Positions 52,882 through 62,787 of a DNA stretch of 64,000 nucleotides are shown here, in pieces. The translations under genes and the position numbers were made by a program. The DNA lies in the NCBI RefSeq assembly GCF_002119805.1, contig NZ_CP021059.1, forward strand, positions 1,736,001-1,800,000. Reading direction: 5' to 3'. This DNA is from Macrococcoides canis (GTDB lineage Bacteria; Bacillota; Bacilli; Staphylococcales; Staphylococcaceae). The notes beneath the pieces were generated by a model, which did no database searches, had not been told where the DNA came from, and saw only the letters and a program-made list of their open reading frames with translations. The stretch's first letter is position 1, and every line of letters begins with the position of its first letter.

Positions 52882-52952
52882 AGCGGGTGATCGGAATCGA
52901 ACCGACAACATCAGCTTGGAAGGCTGAGGTTTTACCACTAAACTACACCCGC
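52882..52952 (-). tRNA. tRNA-Gly (TCC)
   Basis: Acceptor GCGGGTG/CACCCGC, anticodon loop CTTCCAA. CCA encoded (52879-52881). Confidence 0.95.
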
Positions 52953-52962
52953 TAATCAATGG

Positions 52963-53036
52963 GGCGACTGATGGGAATCGAACCCACGAGTGTCGGAACC
53001 ACAATCCGATGCGTTAACCACTTCGCCACAATCGCC
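52963..53036 (-). tRNA. tRNA-His (GTG)
   Basis: Carries the extra 5' G, acceptor GCGATTG/CAGTCGC, anticodon loop TTGTGGT. CCA encoded. Confidence 0.95.
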
Positions 53037-53051
53037 TTGCATAATAAAAGA

Positions 53052-53124
53052 TGGCTCAGGACGGAATCGAACCGCCGACACAAGGATTTTCAATCCTTTG
53101 CTCTACCGACTGAGCTACTGAGCC
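53052..53124 (-). tRNA. tRNA-Phe (GAA)
   Basis: Acceptor GGCTCAG/CTGAGCC, anticodon loop TTGAAAA. Confidence 0.95.
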
Positions 53125-53132
53125 AAACATGG

Positions 53133-53205
53133 CGGTCCCGACGGGAATCGAACCCGCGATCTCCTGCGTGACAGGCAGGCATGTTAACCGCTACACCACG
53201 GGACC
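53133..53205 (-). tRNA. tRNA-Asp (GTC)
   Basis: Acceptor GGTCCCG/CGGGACC, anticodon loop CTGTCAC. CCA encoded. Confidence 0.95.
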
Positions 53206-53214
53206 ACTAATAAT

Positions 53215-53287
<73 letters not shown>

Positions 53288-53325
53288 ATAATAATAAATA
53301 ATGTCTCAAAAAAGAGTACTTATAT

Positions 53326-53354
53326 AATATAGCATTTTAATTTTGTGAATGCAA
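53326..53354 (-). promoter_or_regulatory. Promoter of the tRNA cluster
   Basis: -35 TTGCAT (53354-53349), 17-nt spacer, -10 TATATT (53331-53326), about 40 bp before tRNA-fMet. Confidence 0.7.
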
Positions 53355-53420
53355 TATTAAAAAAGTGTAAATAACCTCTTAATATGCATTAATATAACAA
53401 AACTTTTATAAACAACAATA

Positions 53421-53460
53421 TATGTCTCGATCATCTTCAAAATAAGATGATCGAGACATA
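53421..53460. repeat. 17-bp perfect hairpin
   Basis: TATGTCTCGATCATCTT (53421-53437) with its complement at 53444-53460, loop CAAAAT. No U-run follows on either strand, so its role is unclear. Confidence 0.7.
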
Positions 53461-53465
53461 AAAAT

Positions 53466-53491
53466 AAGAACAAGGCGATTGCCTTGTTCTT
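53466..53491 (-). terminator. Terminator of the tRNA-Asn/tRNA-Ser unit
   Basis: AAGAACAAGGC pairs with GCCTTGTTCTT, loop GATT, U-rich on the minus strand. Confidence 0.8.
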
Positions 53492-53496
53492 CATAA

Positions 53497-53584
53497 CGGA
53501 GATGGAGAGATTTGAACTCTCGCGCCGGTTACCCGACCTACACCCTTAGCAGGGGCGCCTCTTCAGCCACTTGAGTACATCTCC
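53497..53584 (-). tRNA. tRNA-Ser (GCT)
   Basis: 88 nt. Acceptor GGAGATG/CATCTCC, long variable arm, anticodon loop CTGCTAA. Confidence 0.94.
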
Positions 53585-53588
53585 ATGG

Positions 53589-53660
53589 CTCCACAGGTAG
53601 GACTCGAACCTACGACCGATCGGTTAACAGCCGATAGCTCTACCACTGAGCTACTGTGGA
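53589..53660 (-). tRNA. tRNA-Asn (GTT), copy 2
   Basis: Identical to 52801-52872. First gene of a two-tRNA unit. Confidence 0.95.
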
Positions 53661-53745
53661 TTAATTAATCAACAAATACTATTATATCAATTCAAGACAA
53701 TTGGTCAATAGTTTTGGCAAATTTTTTTATGCTACTTTTACACTA

Positions 53746-54291
53746 TTAACTCAGCAGAGAATACATCGAGAGTATTTCGATGAGTTTCGGGTTCATCTGT
53801 TCATCAATATTGAGTTTATGCAGTCTGTCTTGTTTCTTAAGCTTCGTTCTGAGGGAATATTCAAGTTTAATCGTATTAATGAACTGTGAATTAAATACAT
53901 ATTTGCTGATCGGTACAGATATGTTTGACTGATCATCAAAGTAGACGATCGTATCCAGGAACTCCCCTTCTCTATAATGATCGACGTACTGCAGGTTAAT
54001 CCAGCTTTGTTCTTTAGAGCGGTCGCTATGTGTCGGGAAGAAGTAGGCGTTACATCCAGGATCAACGACTACAGGAGGTTTCGTCGTAATATTAGCAATG
54101 AGTTTCGTCGCCAGCTTACGATTATCATACGATGAATGGTAGAACACGCATGAGGACTCTATAATTGAGAGCGGTCGTTCTTCTACGATAAACGGGGTTT
54201 CATTAAATTCTCCAACGAGTGACAGGTGCTTCTTCTGTTCAAAATGACTTTTAATATACATTGTTCGTTCTGTAATAATATATTTCGCCAT
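53746..54291 (-). CDS. comK: Competence transcription factor ComK
   Basis: 181 residues. Staphylococcal-type ComK: ETPFIVEERPLSIIESSCVFYHSSYDNRKLATKLIANITTKPPVVV, then YFFPTHSDRSKEQSWINLQYV, ending LSMYSLLS. It activates DNA-uptake genes by binding K-boxes. AAGGAG before ATG. Two TTAAC-N4-GTTAA dyads and a TATAAT lie upstream. Confidence 0.92.
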   Translation of the reverse strand: MAKYIITERTMYIKSHFEQKKHLSLVGEFNETPFIVEERPLSIIESSCVFYHSSYDNRKLATKLIANITTKPPVVVDPGCNAYFFPTHSDRSKEQSWINLQYVDHYREGEFLDTIVYFDDQSNISVPISKYVFNSQFINTIKLEYSLRTKLKKQDRLHKLNIDEQMNPKLIEILSMYSLLS

Positions 54292-54306
54292 AATTTATCT
54301 CCTTAT

Positions 54307-54357
54307 TTAACGAATGTTAACTTAATTATATGTGATTTGATTTAACATTTGTTAAAT
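54307..54357 (-). promoter_or_regulatory. comK: comK promoter with twin dyads
   Basis: TTAAC-GAAT-GTTAA (54307-54320) and ATTTAAC-ATTT-GTTAAAT (54340-54357), centres 35 bp apart. On the minus strand a TATAAT at 54330-54325 lies between them, so they cover the -35 region and the start of transcription. The rest of the gap to 54549 is AT-rich without a gene. Confidence 0.5.
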
Positions 54358-54549
54358 CATCTAAAAATTTAAAGAAATTTACATTTTTTTAGCTTTCTTA
54401 TATTTTCATAAATATAACGTAATTTGCGTTTAATTATGTTGCAATCAGGTTATATTATACTATGCAATAATTTAAATTTTCAGAATTATATTGCAATTTT
54501 GTTTTTACTGTTTTATACTCATTTATAATTACTAAAGGAGGTCATTTAT

Positions 54550-54756
54550 ATGAACCAATATCAAGCTCAACTCAGCGGTCTCGAAACTTTCGTTTCTAAT
54601 CTAAATTCTCTTTATATTGAATTAATTATCGATAACGCAGTGAAATCTCACAATATGAAAGCATTGAAAGCAAAGATTGATGAGGCGTTAATACATAATG
54701 ATAAAGAAGCTTTCTTTAATTACACGAATGAACTGAAAGCGCTGGAGGATCTATAA
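54550..54756 (+). CDS. IDEAL-domain protein
   Basis: 68 residues. The motif KAKIDEALIHNDKEAFFNYTNEL near the C-terminus is the IDEAL domain, named for its I-D-E-A-L core. Helical, soluble, role unknown; homologues occur near comK in staphylococci. AAAGGAGG before ATG. Confidence 0.85.
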   Translation: MNQYQAQLSGLETFVSNLNSLYIELIIDNAVKSHNMKALKAKIDEALIHNDKEAFFNYTNELKALEDL

Positions 54757-54778
54757 TTGAATACTGTAACAATAAAAT

Positions 54779-54820
54779 GAGCGTATATTCACTGTTATCA
54801 TGTGAACATACGCTCTTATA
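54779..54820. terminator. Bidirectional terminator
   Basis: GAGCGTAT(a)TTCAC pairs with GTGAA(c)ATACGCTC across a 9-nt loop, between the IDEAL gene and lplA. Confidence 0.75.
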
Positions 54821-55810
54821 CTATATTGCGATTAAACTTAAAAATTCTTCTGCTGTCACCCTGCCAAAATAATGCGCAAAATCTATTCTTTCGATTTGTG
54901 CTTCGACAGACTGCTTTTGATGGGGTAATCCTTTTAACATTGCTTCTACTTCTGCAATTTCTCCCACACCGAAGAAATCTCCGTAAATCTTAACATCTTG
55001 CATAATCCCATTTTTTACGTCAATTTTAAGCTCCAGCATACCACCTGGAAACTTCTGTTTCACTTCATAGTTGTATTTCGGGTTCTTACCATAATTCCAG
55101 TCGAAGTTACGATACTTCTCATTGCTGAGTGCTTCAATCTGCTTCCAGTCTTCTTCAGTCAGCACATATGTCTCTACTGCTTCGCCTTTAAAGATTGAGT
55201 TCAGTAACGTCTTCTTGAACGTTTCCATTTCCATCGGTGTTTCAAGGAACTCCTGAATATTAGCGACACGTGCACGAATAGACTTAATGCCTTTTGTGAT
55301 GAGTTTCTTTTCGTTCACTGATAAGCTCTTCACGACTTCTTCAATATCGCTATTGAGCATTAACGTCCCATGACCGAACATGCGATCTCCTGACTGAAAC
55401 ATTGCATTTCCGGAAATTTTACGTTCGCCGACCTGCAGATCATTACGTCCACTCATTTCAGCGCCAACTCCAAGTGCATTCAACGCTTCTACGATCGGCA
55501 TAGTAAACTTCTTAAAGTTATGGAAGCTATCTTCATCCGCCTTAGTGACAAAACTAAAGTTAAGATTGCCGAGGTCATGATATACCGCACCTCCACCAGA
55601 GATACGGCGTACTACATGGATGTTATGTTCATCCACATAGGACTGGTTAATCTCTGCAAATGTGTTCTGATTCTTACCGATAATAATAGAAGGTTCATTC
55701 ACATAGAATAGGAAGTAAGAATCATCTTTTGGCAGATGCTTTAGGACGTATTCTTCCATTGCAAGATTAATTGTCGGATCTGTAATGTTATTATTATGAA
55801 TGAATTTCAT
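54821..55810 (-). CDS. lplA: Lipoate-protein ligase
   Basis: 329 residues. Attaches free lipoate to dehydrogenase and GcvH proteins. Seen: VNEPSIIIGKNQNTFAEIN, RRISGGGAVYHDLGNLNFSF (RRxSGGGxVxHD), ERKISGNAM (catalytic lysine), HGTLMLNSD, and the C-terminal LplA accessory domain. AGGAGG before ATG. Confidence 0.94.
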   Translation of the reverse strand: MKFIHNNNITDPTINLAMEEYVLKHLPKDDSYFLFYVNEPSIIIGKNQNTFAEINQSYVDEHNIHVVRRISGGGAVYHDLGNLNFSFVTKADEDSFHNFKKFTMPIVEALNALGVGAEMSGRNDLQVGERKISGNAMFQSGDRMFGHGTLMLNSDIEEVVKSLSVNEKKLITKGIKSIRARVANIQEFLETPMEMETFKKTLLNSIFKGEAVETYVLTEEDWKQIEALSNEKYRNFDWNYGKNPKYNYEVKQKFPGGMLELKIDVKNGIMQDVKIYGDFFGVGEIAEVEAMLKGLPHQKQSVEAQIERIDFAHYFGRVTAEEFLSLIAI

Positions 55811-55822
55811 GTTGTCCTCCTC

Positions 55823-57190
55823 TTAACGATGTGCGATCTTAAGTGCTGCTTTTTGTGCCTGTGCGATACAGTCCGGTAATCCAACGGCTTCAAACGATGC
55901 ACCTGTAATGACGAGATCAGGGTAATGTGTCGCTACGTAGTGCTGAATCGCGTGGATCTTATCGATATGTCCCACTTCATATTGTGGCATACTATTATAG
56001 AGTTTCGTAACGATGGAGAATTCAGGTTCCCCTTTAATCTCCATCATCTTGTCCAGATCTTGACGCGCAAGCTTAACGATCGCTGCGTCATCATTATCTT
56101 GAACGACTGTGTCTCCCGGTCTACCGACATAAGCACGCAGTAACGTCTTACCTTTAGGCGCAGCATGAGACCATTTCTTATCAGTCCACGTACACGCAGT
56201 GATAACTGTATCTGAATTACGTGCGATGACAAATCCTGTACCATTCGCTTTATTGTTCACCTGTGATTCGTCAAAGGCCATGACGACTGTTGCGACACTT
56301 GTCGTCTTCATCGTCTGGAAGTAATCCAGTGGTCCATCGTTAAACCAGTCTTTAAATACAGTATGCGGTACGGTTACAATAACGCTGTCATACGTTTGTG
56401 TTTCGCCATTCATCGTAATCTCATAGCCTTGTGACGTCTTATTAATCGCTTCAACTTTGTGATTATATTTAATTGTGACACCTCTACTTACAAGTACTTC
56501 TTCAAGGCGCTCTATAAAGCTTTGTAAGCCGTTTTTGAACTGACGGAACTGCCCTTGCTTCGGCGCCGATTTCGCCCCTTTACGATTATGGCGCATCCCT
56601 TTAATTAAGCTGCCATGACGTTCTTCTGTCTTCTTGAAGTCTGGAAATGTTGACTTCAAGCTGAGTTTATCTATATCTGCTCCGTAAATACCAGACATCA
56701 GTGGTTCAATAAGGTTCTCAAGCGTCTCATTCCCAAGACGTCGTCTGAAGAATGCTCCGACCGAAACATCCGGGTTCATCGGTTTCGGTTTGATGATATA
56801 ATCCATCGCTGCACGCACTTTCCCGATTGGTGAAATCAGTCTTGTTGTAATAAAAGGACGCAGTTCTGTAGGTATACCGAGAATGGCTCCGCCCGGTATC
56901 GGATAGAGCTTATTCTTCGCGTATATATATGACTGGCCAGTATTGTTAACGACCAGATCATCTTTCATACCAATATCTGCAGCAAGTTCTGTCATGATTT
57001 TCTTGCGGCCTAAATAAGATTCTGGTCCTAATTCAATCGTATAACCATCCTTGCGATATGTTTTAATCTTACCACCTGGAACGTCACTCGCTTCAATAAT
57101 ATCGATCTCAATTTCCGGTGACTCCTGTCCAAGATAATATGCAGCTGACAGTCCAGTGATACCCGCTCCGATAATTGCACATTTCTTCAT
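55823..57190 (-). CDS. hemY: Coproporphyrinogen III oxidase (HemY/CgoX type)
   Basis: 455 residues. FAD enzyme: AIIGAGITGLSAAYYLG dinucleotide-binding loop at the N-terminus, SPIGKVRAAMD, LIEPLMSGIYGADIDKLS, and C-terminal GASFEAVGLPDCIAQA. In Firmicutes it acts in the coproporphyrin-dependent haem pathway. Last gene of hemE-hemH-hemY. Confidence 0.95.
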   Translation of the reverse strand: MKKCAIIGAGITGLSAAYYLGQESPEIEIDIIEASDVPGGKIKTYRKDGYTIELGPESYLGRKKIMTELAADIGMKDDLVVNNTGQSYIYAKNKLYPIPGGAILGIPTELRPFITTRLISPIGKVRAAMDYIIKPKPMNPDVSVGAFFRRRLGNETLENLIEPLMSGIYGADIDKLSLKSTFPDFKKTEERHGSLIKGMRHNRKGAKSAPKQGQFRQFKNGLQSFIERLEEVLVSRGVTIKYNHKVEAINKTSQGYEITMNGETQTYDSVIVTVPHTVFKDWFNDGPLDYFQTMKTTSVATVVMAFDESQVNNKANGTGFVIARNSDTVITACTWTDKKWSHAAPKGKTLLRAYVGRPGDTVVQDNDDAAIVKLARQDLDKMMEIKGEPEFSIVTKLYNSMPQYEVGHIDKIHAIQHYVATHYPDLVITGASFEAVGLPDCIAQAQKAALKIAHR

Positions 57191-57207
57191 AATATAACAG
57201 CTCTTTT

Positions 57208-58128
57208 CTATGAATTAATTATTGATACTATTTCATCTACCATCGCACCGATAAATAATGGATGCGTGTCCGGCATTTCTGGTCTATAGTATTTCACACC
57301 GAGTTCATCGCATACGACTTTACATTCATAGTCATTATCATAGAGCACTTCCAGATGCTCACATACGAACCCAACTGGTGTATAGATATAATGCTGATAA
57401 TGCTGCTTTTCATAAAGTGCTCTCGTCAGATCCTGAACATCCGGACCAAGCCAAGGATCTGGCGTGTTCCCTTCAGACTGCCACCCTGTTTCTACATGCT
57501 TAATGTCTGATTGCTGTTCAATTAGTTGTGCCGTTTCTTCCAGCTGGTCTGGATATGGATCACCCATCGCTTTAATCTTCTCTGGCAGACTATGCGCACT
57601 TACGATAAGCACTGTATCGTCGTGCTCAGATGCAGGGATATGTGAAAGTGTCTGATTTACTTGTTCTGTCCAGTACTGGACAAACTTCTCCTGTTTGTAG
57701 AACGCGTCTACATGATACAGTTTAATCCCTTTCGTATCCGCAATCTCACGCGCACGTTTATTGTAGCTGCCGACTGAAAAGTTCGAATAATGCGGAGCAA
57801 GTACTATCGTTACCGCTTCTGTAATTCCGTCTTTCGCCATTTGCTCTACCGCATCCTCGATAAATGGTGCGATATGCTTTAAGCCGATATATAGCTGGTA
57901 CTGTTCGCCAGTTCTTTCGTTTAAAGCTTGCACAAGCACTTCAGCCTGACGTTCAGTCGTTCCTGCAAGCGGTGAGATGCCACCGATCGCTTTGTAACGA
58001 TCCTTTAAGTCTTGCAGTGCTTCTTCGCTCGGCTTTCTGCCGTGGCGTATATGTGTGTAATATGGTTCAATATCTTCTTCTGTATATGGCGTACCATACG
58101 CCATTACGAGTAGCCCTTTTTTTGTCAT
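57208..58128 (-). CDS. hemH: Coproporphyrin III ferrochelatase
   Basis: 306 residues. Inserts iron into coproporphyrin III. Seen: [46 protein letters not shown] (metal-binding His) and [22 protein letters not shown] before ATG. Lies between hemE and hemY. Confidence 0.96.
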   Translation of the reverse strand: MTKKGLLVMAYGTPYTEEDIEPYYTHIRHGRKPSEEALQDLKDRYKAIGGISPLAGTTERQAEVLVQALNERTGEQYQLYIGLKHIAPFIEDAVEQMAKDGITEAVTIVLAPHYSNFSVGSYNKRAREIADTKGIKLYHVDAFYKQEKFVQYWTEQVNQTLSHIPASEHDDTVLIVSAHSLPEKIKAMGDPYPDQLEETAQLIEQQSDIKHVETGWQSEGNTPDPWLGPDVQDLTRALYEKQHYQHYIYTPVGFVCEHLEVLYDNDYECKVVCDELGVKYYRPEMPDTHPLFIGAMVDEIVSIINS

Positions 58129-58144
58129 ACTTCAATTCCCCTTA

Positions 58145-59191
58145 TTATGATTTCGCTTTATATGCGCGTGAATAATCATGTACAAACGCACTTACGCGTC
58201 TTAACGTATCCGGCTGTACTTCCGGGAATACGCCATGTCCTAAGTTAAAGATGTAGCTATCTGACTGTAATCCTTGATCCAGAATACGTTTAAGATGAGA
58301 TTCAATGACTTCCCATGGCGCCATAAGGATCGCAGGATCTAAGTTACCTTGAAGGGTCTTTGTAATGCCGAGCTGACGTGCTTCTTCAATCTGTAATCTC
58401 CAGTCAAGCCCTAATACGTCTACAGGTAATGCATTCCACTCTTGGATCAGGTGACTTGCACCAACCCCAAACGTTGTCACCGGTACACCTTTCGCTTTAA
58501 TTTCTCTGAATATGCGTTCCATATGCGGTGCGATAAATGTATGATAATCCGCACGATTCAATGCACCGACCCACGAATCAAACACCTGGATCATCTTACA
58601 TCCTGCATCAATTTGTGCATGAGTATAAGTAATGCACATATCTGCAAGTTTCTCCATCAGCAAATGCCATGCTTCAGGTGCTTCATACATCATTGCCTTC
58701 GTCTTATTATAATTTTTAGAAGGGCCACCTTCAATCATATAGCTCGCTAATGTAAATGGCGCACCAGTAAATCCGATTAACGGAACATTTAACTGTTCAG
58801 TTGTTAATAATTTAATCGTATCAAGAATGTAAGGGACATCCTTTTCCGGATGAATCTCACCTAACTTCTCTACATCCGCTTTTGAACGGATTGGATTATC
58901 GATTACAGGACCGATACCAGATTTAATTTCAACGTCCACACCAATTGCACCAAGCGGACTCATTATATCCTTATATAATATTGCAGCATCTGTATTATAC
59001 TGATCAACCGGAAGTTTCGTTACATAAGCACACAGCTCCGGATCGTGTGTAATTTCAAATAAACTATGTGTTTCTTTAATCTTTCTGTATTCTGGCTGAC
59101 TACGCCCGGCCTGGCGCATAAACCATACCGGTGTATGCGCTGCCTTTTCTCCACGTGCAGCCTTTAAGATCGTATCATTAAATTGATTCAA
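58145..59191 (-). CDS. hemE: Uroporphyrinogen decarboxylase
   Basis: 348 residues. Seen: [16 protein letters not shown] (substrate-binding Arg), [37 protein letters not shown] and [12 protein letters not shown]. The start is TTG at 59191 with GGGGG upstream. First gene of hemE-hemH-hemY; traP is divergent. Confidence 0.96.
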   Translation of the reverse strand: MNQFNDTILKAARGEKAAHTPVWFMRQAGRSQPEYRKIKETHSLFEITHDPELCAYVTKLPVDQYNTDAAILYKDIMSPLGAIGVDVEIKSGIGPVIDNPIRSKADVEKLGEIHPEKDVPYILDTIKLLTTEQLNVPLIGFTGAPFTLASYMIEGGPSKNYNKTKAMMYEAPEAWHLLMEKLADMCITYTHAQIDAGCKMIQVFDSWVGALNRADYHTFIAPHMERIFREIKAKGVPVTTFGVGASHLIQEWNALPVDVLGLDWRLQIEEARQLGITKTLQGNLDPAILMAPWEVIESHLKRILDQGLQSDSYIFNLGHGVFPEVQPDTLRRVSAFVHDYSRAYKAKS

Positions 59192-59325
59192 GCGTATTTC
59201 CCCCTATTATTCATATATACTCGATTTTATCATACAAACAGATTAGAATAACTATTATTAAACAATGTCATAAAACTGACATATATCTTATAAATTCGGG
59301 TACTGTATATTAAGGGGGAATTGTT

Positions 59326-59820
59326 ATGAAAACGTATATTACATATGGAACAGAGTATTTCCTAAAACAAATTGTCAATAAAAATAAAACACGTGATATC
59401 TTTACTTTTGCTGGAGAAGATAACACATATTTATATGAGGAAACAGATCAGGAGACATTGTTCAGTGCACCGCAGACATTCGATGTCATTCGTCAAGATG
59501 CCGCACTGCTCGAACTGCCAATGTTAATGATTTATTTTGTCGTCAGCGAATCAAGACAGGACGTATTCGATACGCACGAATTACCGCTTGAGGACTTGCA
59601 TCAATATGAAGGCTACCATGCTTTTCGATTACTTAAACCTGTACGTGGTGAAACCTATGCTTACGTGCTGCAATTTGATTCAAAGGCGCATATGATCGAC
59701 TTCAAGAAAAGCAGTTTCTTCCGTAAATATTTAAGCGAAGAAGCATTAAAACAATATCAATCCGCAGATTTTATCAATAATATCTATTATACGAAGCATC
59801 TGTTTCCGCTTGAAGACTAG
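59326..59820 (+). CDS. traP: TRAP-like protein (HmoB-related)
   Basis: 164 residues. Pattern TYITYGTEYFLKQIVNKN, EETDQETLFSAPQTFDVI, GYHAFRLLKPVRGETYAYVLQF and FKKSSFFRKYLSEEAL matches staphylococcal TRAP, which has a C-terminal antibiotic-biosynthesis-monooxygenase-like domain. Proposed in staphylococci to protect from stress; the once-claimed agr role is disputed. Single gene with AGGGGGA before ATG. Confidence 0.88.
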   Translation: MKTYITYGTEYFLKQIVNKNKTRDIFTFAGEDNTYLYEETDQETLFSAPQTFDVIRQDAALLELPMLMIYFVVSESRQDVFDTHELPLEDLHQYEGYHAFRLLKPVRGETYAYVLQFDSKAHMIDFKKSSFFRKYLSEEALKQYQSADFINNIYYTKHLFPLED

Positions 59821-59838
59821 AATATTAATAAAACCATG

Positions 59839-59872
59839 CTTTCCAAAGTTTTGGAAGGCATGGTTTTTTAGT
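59839..59872 (+). terminator. Terminator of traP
   Basis: CATGC-TTTCCAAA pairs with TTTGGAA-GGCATG, then TTTTTTAG. Confidence 0.8.
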
Positions 59873-59881
59873 TTTGATACA

Positions 59882-61093
59882 TCAGTCTCTTAATAGATTC
59901 ATACGCTTCTCAATCTTCGCTGAGACACTATTCAATGTCCAGAACATCATCACATAAAGGATGATGGCGAAATAAAAGTGTGATGGGTAGATAAGGATAT
60001 AACACACGGCAATCACTGTCGTCGTTACGATTGAAAGTTTACGCATAAACTTTCTAAATCCTTGAAGCACAAGTGATTCAGGTGTCGGCCATACTTTCGG
60101 CCAGAGACTGAACGCCTGCATCTTATAAAACTGTGAAGCCTGCATAATAATCGCATAGCTGAAGAATAAACCGATGATAAGCCCTACTACATATTGGTGT
60201 ACAAGCCACATCAATATGCAGCCGACAGCAATCAGACGCACTACAATCCATATACTATCATTACTTCTCACAAAATTTCTGATGAACAAATATTCAAACA
60301 TATGCGCTTTAGTATAATGAGACTTGCGCGGCAGCAGTGCATCAAAGTATCTCCTGCGTACTGCTTTGTCCTTCATCCCTTTTACATCTGTAAACATATT
60401 GATCAGCTTATTCTGTGCTTGATACAGCTGATGCTCATAATCTATATAGTGGTCAAAGTTGAGCAGACGGTGTGCTGCATTCTTGTTAAAGAGATAGATT
60501 AGCCCTAGCGTAAACAAGATAATAGAAATAATCGTAATCGGTAACCCTTCAAGCGAAGTATAGATACCAGACAGCGCCATCAAAAAGATGAGTAAGCTGA
60601 TATAGCCATTCGTAATACCAAGTTTCATCATCAAATGACGCATAGCAAGACCGCTATAGATCATCCACACCCCTAGAACAATCGCGCAAATATAACCTGC
60701 CACTGATGCTGTTCTTTCCATATATAGTGGTGCCAACAGCCCACCCATAACGATAAATAATAGCGTGCGTAAGCTGCCGCTCCTGATAATGGCCTGCTTA
60801 AAGTATGGAGCCATATCACGTTCGAAATTGAGCAGAAAGATGCTGTCAGCTGATTTCATAAAAGTTCTGAGCGGGGTAACTGTTAGTGCTGCAAGTATTA
60901 CGGCGATGATCAGATTATAGTTGATATTATCCGGAAGATTTTTGAGTAGCTGAGAATATTGCAGCATCAATGCGCCAAATGCAATAGTCAAGAAAACAAT
61001 AAAATGGCCATTAAAGATAAACTTACTATAATAGGCGACCTCTTTATCGTTTCTTGCCTTCCTGTCATAAAATAATTGACGCGCCTTATTCAT
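59882..61093 (-). CDS. ecsB: ABC transporter permease EcsB
   Basis: 403 residues with about nine hydrophobic segments and an N-terminal ARQLFYDRKARNDKEVAYYSKFIFNGHF pattern. EcsA-EcsB affects secretion and regulated proteolysis in Firmicutes; substrate unknown. ATG 61093 with AGGTG upstream is preferred over the upstream GTG. Its start overlaps the ecsA end. Confidence 0.9.
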   Translation of the reverse strand: MNKARQLFYDRKARNDKEVAYYSKFIFNGHFIVFLTIAFGALMLQYSQLLKNLPDNINYNLIIAVILAALTVTPLRTFMKSADSIFLLNFERDMAPYFKQAIIRSGSLRTLLFIVMGGLLAPLYMERTASVAGYICAIVLGVWMIYSGLAMRHLMMKLGITNGYISLLIFLMALSGIYTSLEGLPITIISIILFTLGLIYLFNKNAAHRLLNFDHYIDYEHQLYQAQNKLINMFTDVKGMKDKAVRRRYFDALLPRKSHYTKAHMFEYLFIRNFVRSNDSIWIVVRLIAVGCILMWLVHQYVVGLIIGLFFSYAIIMQASQFYKMQAFSLWPKVWPTPESLVLQGFRKFMRKLSIVTTTVIAVCYILIYPSHFYFAIILYVMMFWTLNSVSAKIEKRMNLLRD

Positions 61094-61820
61094 GTGCGTC
61101 ACCTGTCACATGAATATAGATTTCATCTAGTGATGCATGCGGCATCTTAAACTGTGCCTGCAGATCGCTAAGGGTCCCAAAAGCAACAAGCCTGCCGTGA
61201 TGCATCAGCAGGAAGCGGTCACAGTACTTCTCAGCTGTTGCAAGAATATGTGTACTCATCAATACAGTGCAATTGTTCTGACGTGCTTCAACCATAAGTT
61301 CCAGCATCGTTTGAATGCCGAGCGGATCAAGACCGAGAAATGGCTCATCGATAATATAGAGTTCAGGCTGTACGATAAATGCACATATAATCATCACTTT
61401 CTGCTTCATCCCTTTAGAGAAATGTGCGGGGAAAGCTTTCAATTTATCTTCTAATCTAAAGACTTTCAATAATGGTCGTGCGCGTTCTATCGCTTCATCC
61501 AGAGGAATATGATAAGCCATTGCTGTCATATCAATATGTTCTGCTAATGTCAGTTCTTCATATAGGACAGGCGATTCAGGAATATAAGAAAGCTTATTTC
61601 TATATTCATAAGGATGTTCTGCTAACGATACACCATCAATTTGCAGCGTTCCAGAAATCGGTCTCAGTAAACCAAGCATATGCTTGATCGTCGTACTCTT
61701 ACCTGCTCCGTTAAGTCCGATAAGACCGATGATCTCACCATTTTGCAGTTCAAAATCGATATCATGTATAACAGGCTGATTGCCATAGCCACCTGTCAAG
61801 TTCGTCACTTTAACTGTCAC
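61086..61820 (-). CDS. ecsA: ABC transporter ATP-binding protein EcsA
   Basis: 244 residues. Walker A GLNGAGKSTT, signature FSKGMKQKV, Walker B LYIIDEPFLGLDP, switch STHIL. Start taken as GTG 61820, because GGAG lies 7 nt upstream of it but only 1 nt from the ATG at 61826; either is possible. The hit gene is divergent, as in B. subtilis and S. aureus. Confidence 0.92.
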   Translation of the reverse strand: MTVKVTNLTGGYGNQPVIHDIDFELQNGEIIGLIGLNGAGKSTTIKHMLGLLRPISGTLQIDGVSLAEHPYEYRNKLSYIPESPVLYEELTLAEHIDMTAMAYHIPLDEAIERARPLLKVFRLEDKLKAFPAHFSKGMKQKVMIICAFIVQPELYIIDEPFLGLDPLGIQTMLELMVEARQNNCTVLMSTHILATAEKYCDRFLLMHHGRLVAFGTLSDLQAQFKMPHASLDEIYIHVTGDAHE

Positions 61821-61952
61821 GTTCATTCTCCATTCTACAAACTATTTTCATCATTGTATCAAATGTATGATTGTTGCTACAATTATAACGTATGTTGTGA
61901 ATATTTTAATAAAATCTTATATAATAGAGAAAATTGCATAGGAGGTCATACA

Positions 61953-62369
61953 ATGTCAGAAACAGTATTCAGTAAAATATTAAAAGGTGAAATCCCTTCA
62001 TACAAAGTTTACGAGGATGAATATACGTATGCATTCCTCGATATTTCGCAAGTATCTAAAGGACATACGCTTGTTATCCCTAAAAATGCTGCACCAGATA
62101 TGCTGTCAATCGATCCTTCAGACTTACAGCATGTCATCACATCGGTACAGAAGGTTGCCAAAGCTGTCGATAAAGCATTCCAGCCAGACGGAATCAATGT
62201 CATCCAGAATAATAGAGCTTTTGCAGATCAATCTGTATTTCATCTGCACTTCCATATCATCCCACGTTATAAAGATGATGTAGATGGTTTCGGTTATGTT
62301 TGGGAGACGCATCCAGATACACTTGATATGGAATCATTAAAAACCGATATCGCAAATGCAATCGAATAA
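61953..62369 (+). CDS. hit: HIT-family protein
   Basis: 138 residues. Nucleotide hydrolase of the HIT superfamily with C-terminal HLHFHIIPR (the H-x-H-x-H triad) and N-terminal SKILKGEIPSYKVYEDEYTYAFLDI. AGGAGG before ATG 61953 decides the start, far inside the long open frame. Divergent from ecsA. Confidence 0.93.
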   Translation: MSETVFSKILKGEIPSYKVYEDEYTYAFLDISQVSKGHTLVIPKNAAPDMLSIDPSDLQHVITSVQKVAKAVDKAFQPDGINVIQNNRAFADQSVFHLHFHIIPRYKDDVDGFGYVWETHPDTLDMESLKTDIANAIE

Positions 62370-62430
62370 CTTTCCTTACATAATATTTATGAATATGGGT
62401 ATACTATAAAAAAGACAGGAGGCTATAATT

Positions 62431-62787
62431 ATGAAATTATCTAGAATTGCACTTGGTTTCGGTGTCGGCATCGTTGCTGGAGGTGTCACTGCGATACTGA
62501 ACGCACCAAAGTCAGGGAAAGAACTGCAGCAAGGATTCAAATCTACTGCCTATGATACGAAAGCACAGGTCAATCAACTGAAGATTGAAACGAATGAAGT
62601 GAAAGATTCAATCTTAAATACGAAGAATGCATCTCAAGAAGCGATGTCTACAATGGTCGATGAGATTAAAACGATGATCAGCAACTATAAAGCAGACATT
62701 ACACCGAACATCGATAACATTAAAAATAATGTAGAAAACTTGAACAACCGCAAGAACGAAATCACGCAGGAACTCTCAAAAAAATAG
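62431..62787 (+). CDS. YtxH-domain protein
   Basis: 118 residues. One N-terminal hydrophobic segment with GFGVGIVAGGVTAILNAPKSGKELQQ (YtxH motif) and a long helical, Lys/Asn/Thr-rich C-terminal tail. General-stress type protein, function unknown. AGGAGG before ATG. Confidence 0.85.
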   Translation: MKLSRIALGFGVGIVAGGVTAILNAPKSGKELQQGFKSTAYDTKAQVNQLKIETNEVKDSILNTKNASQEAMSTMVDEIKTMISNYKADITPNIDNIKNNVENLNNRKNEITQELSKK

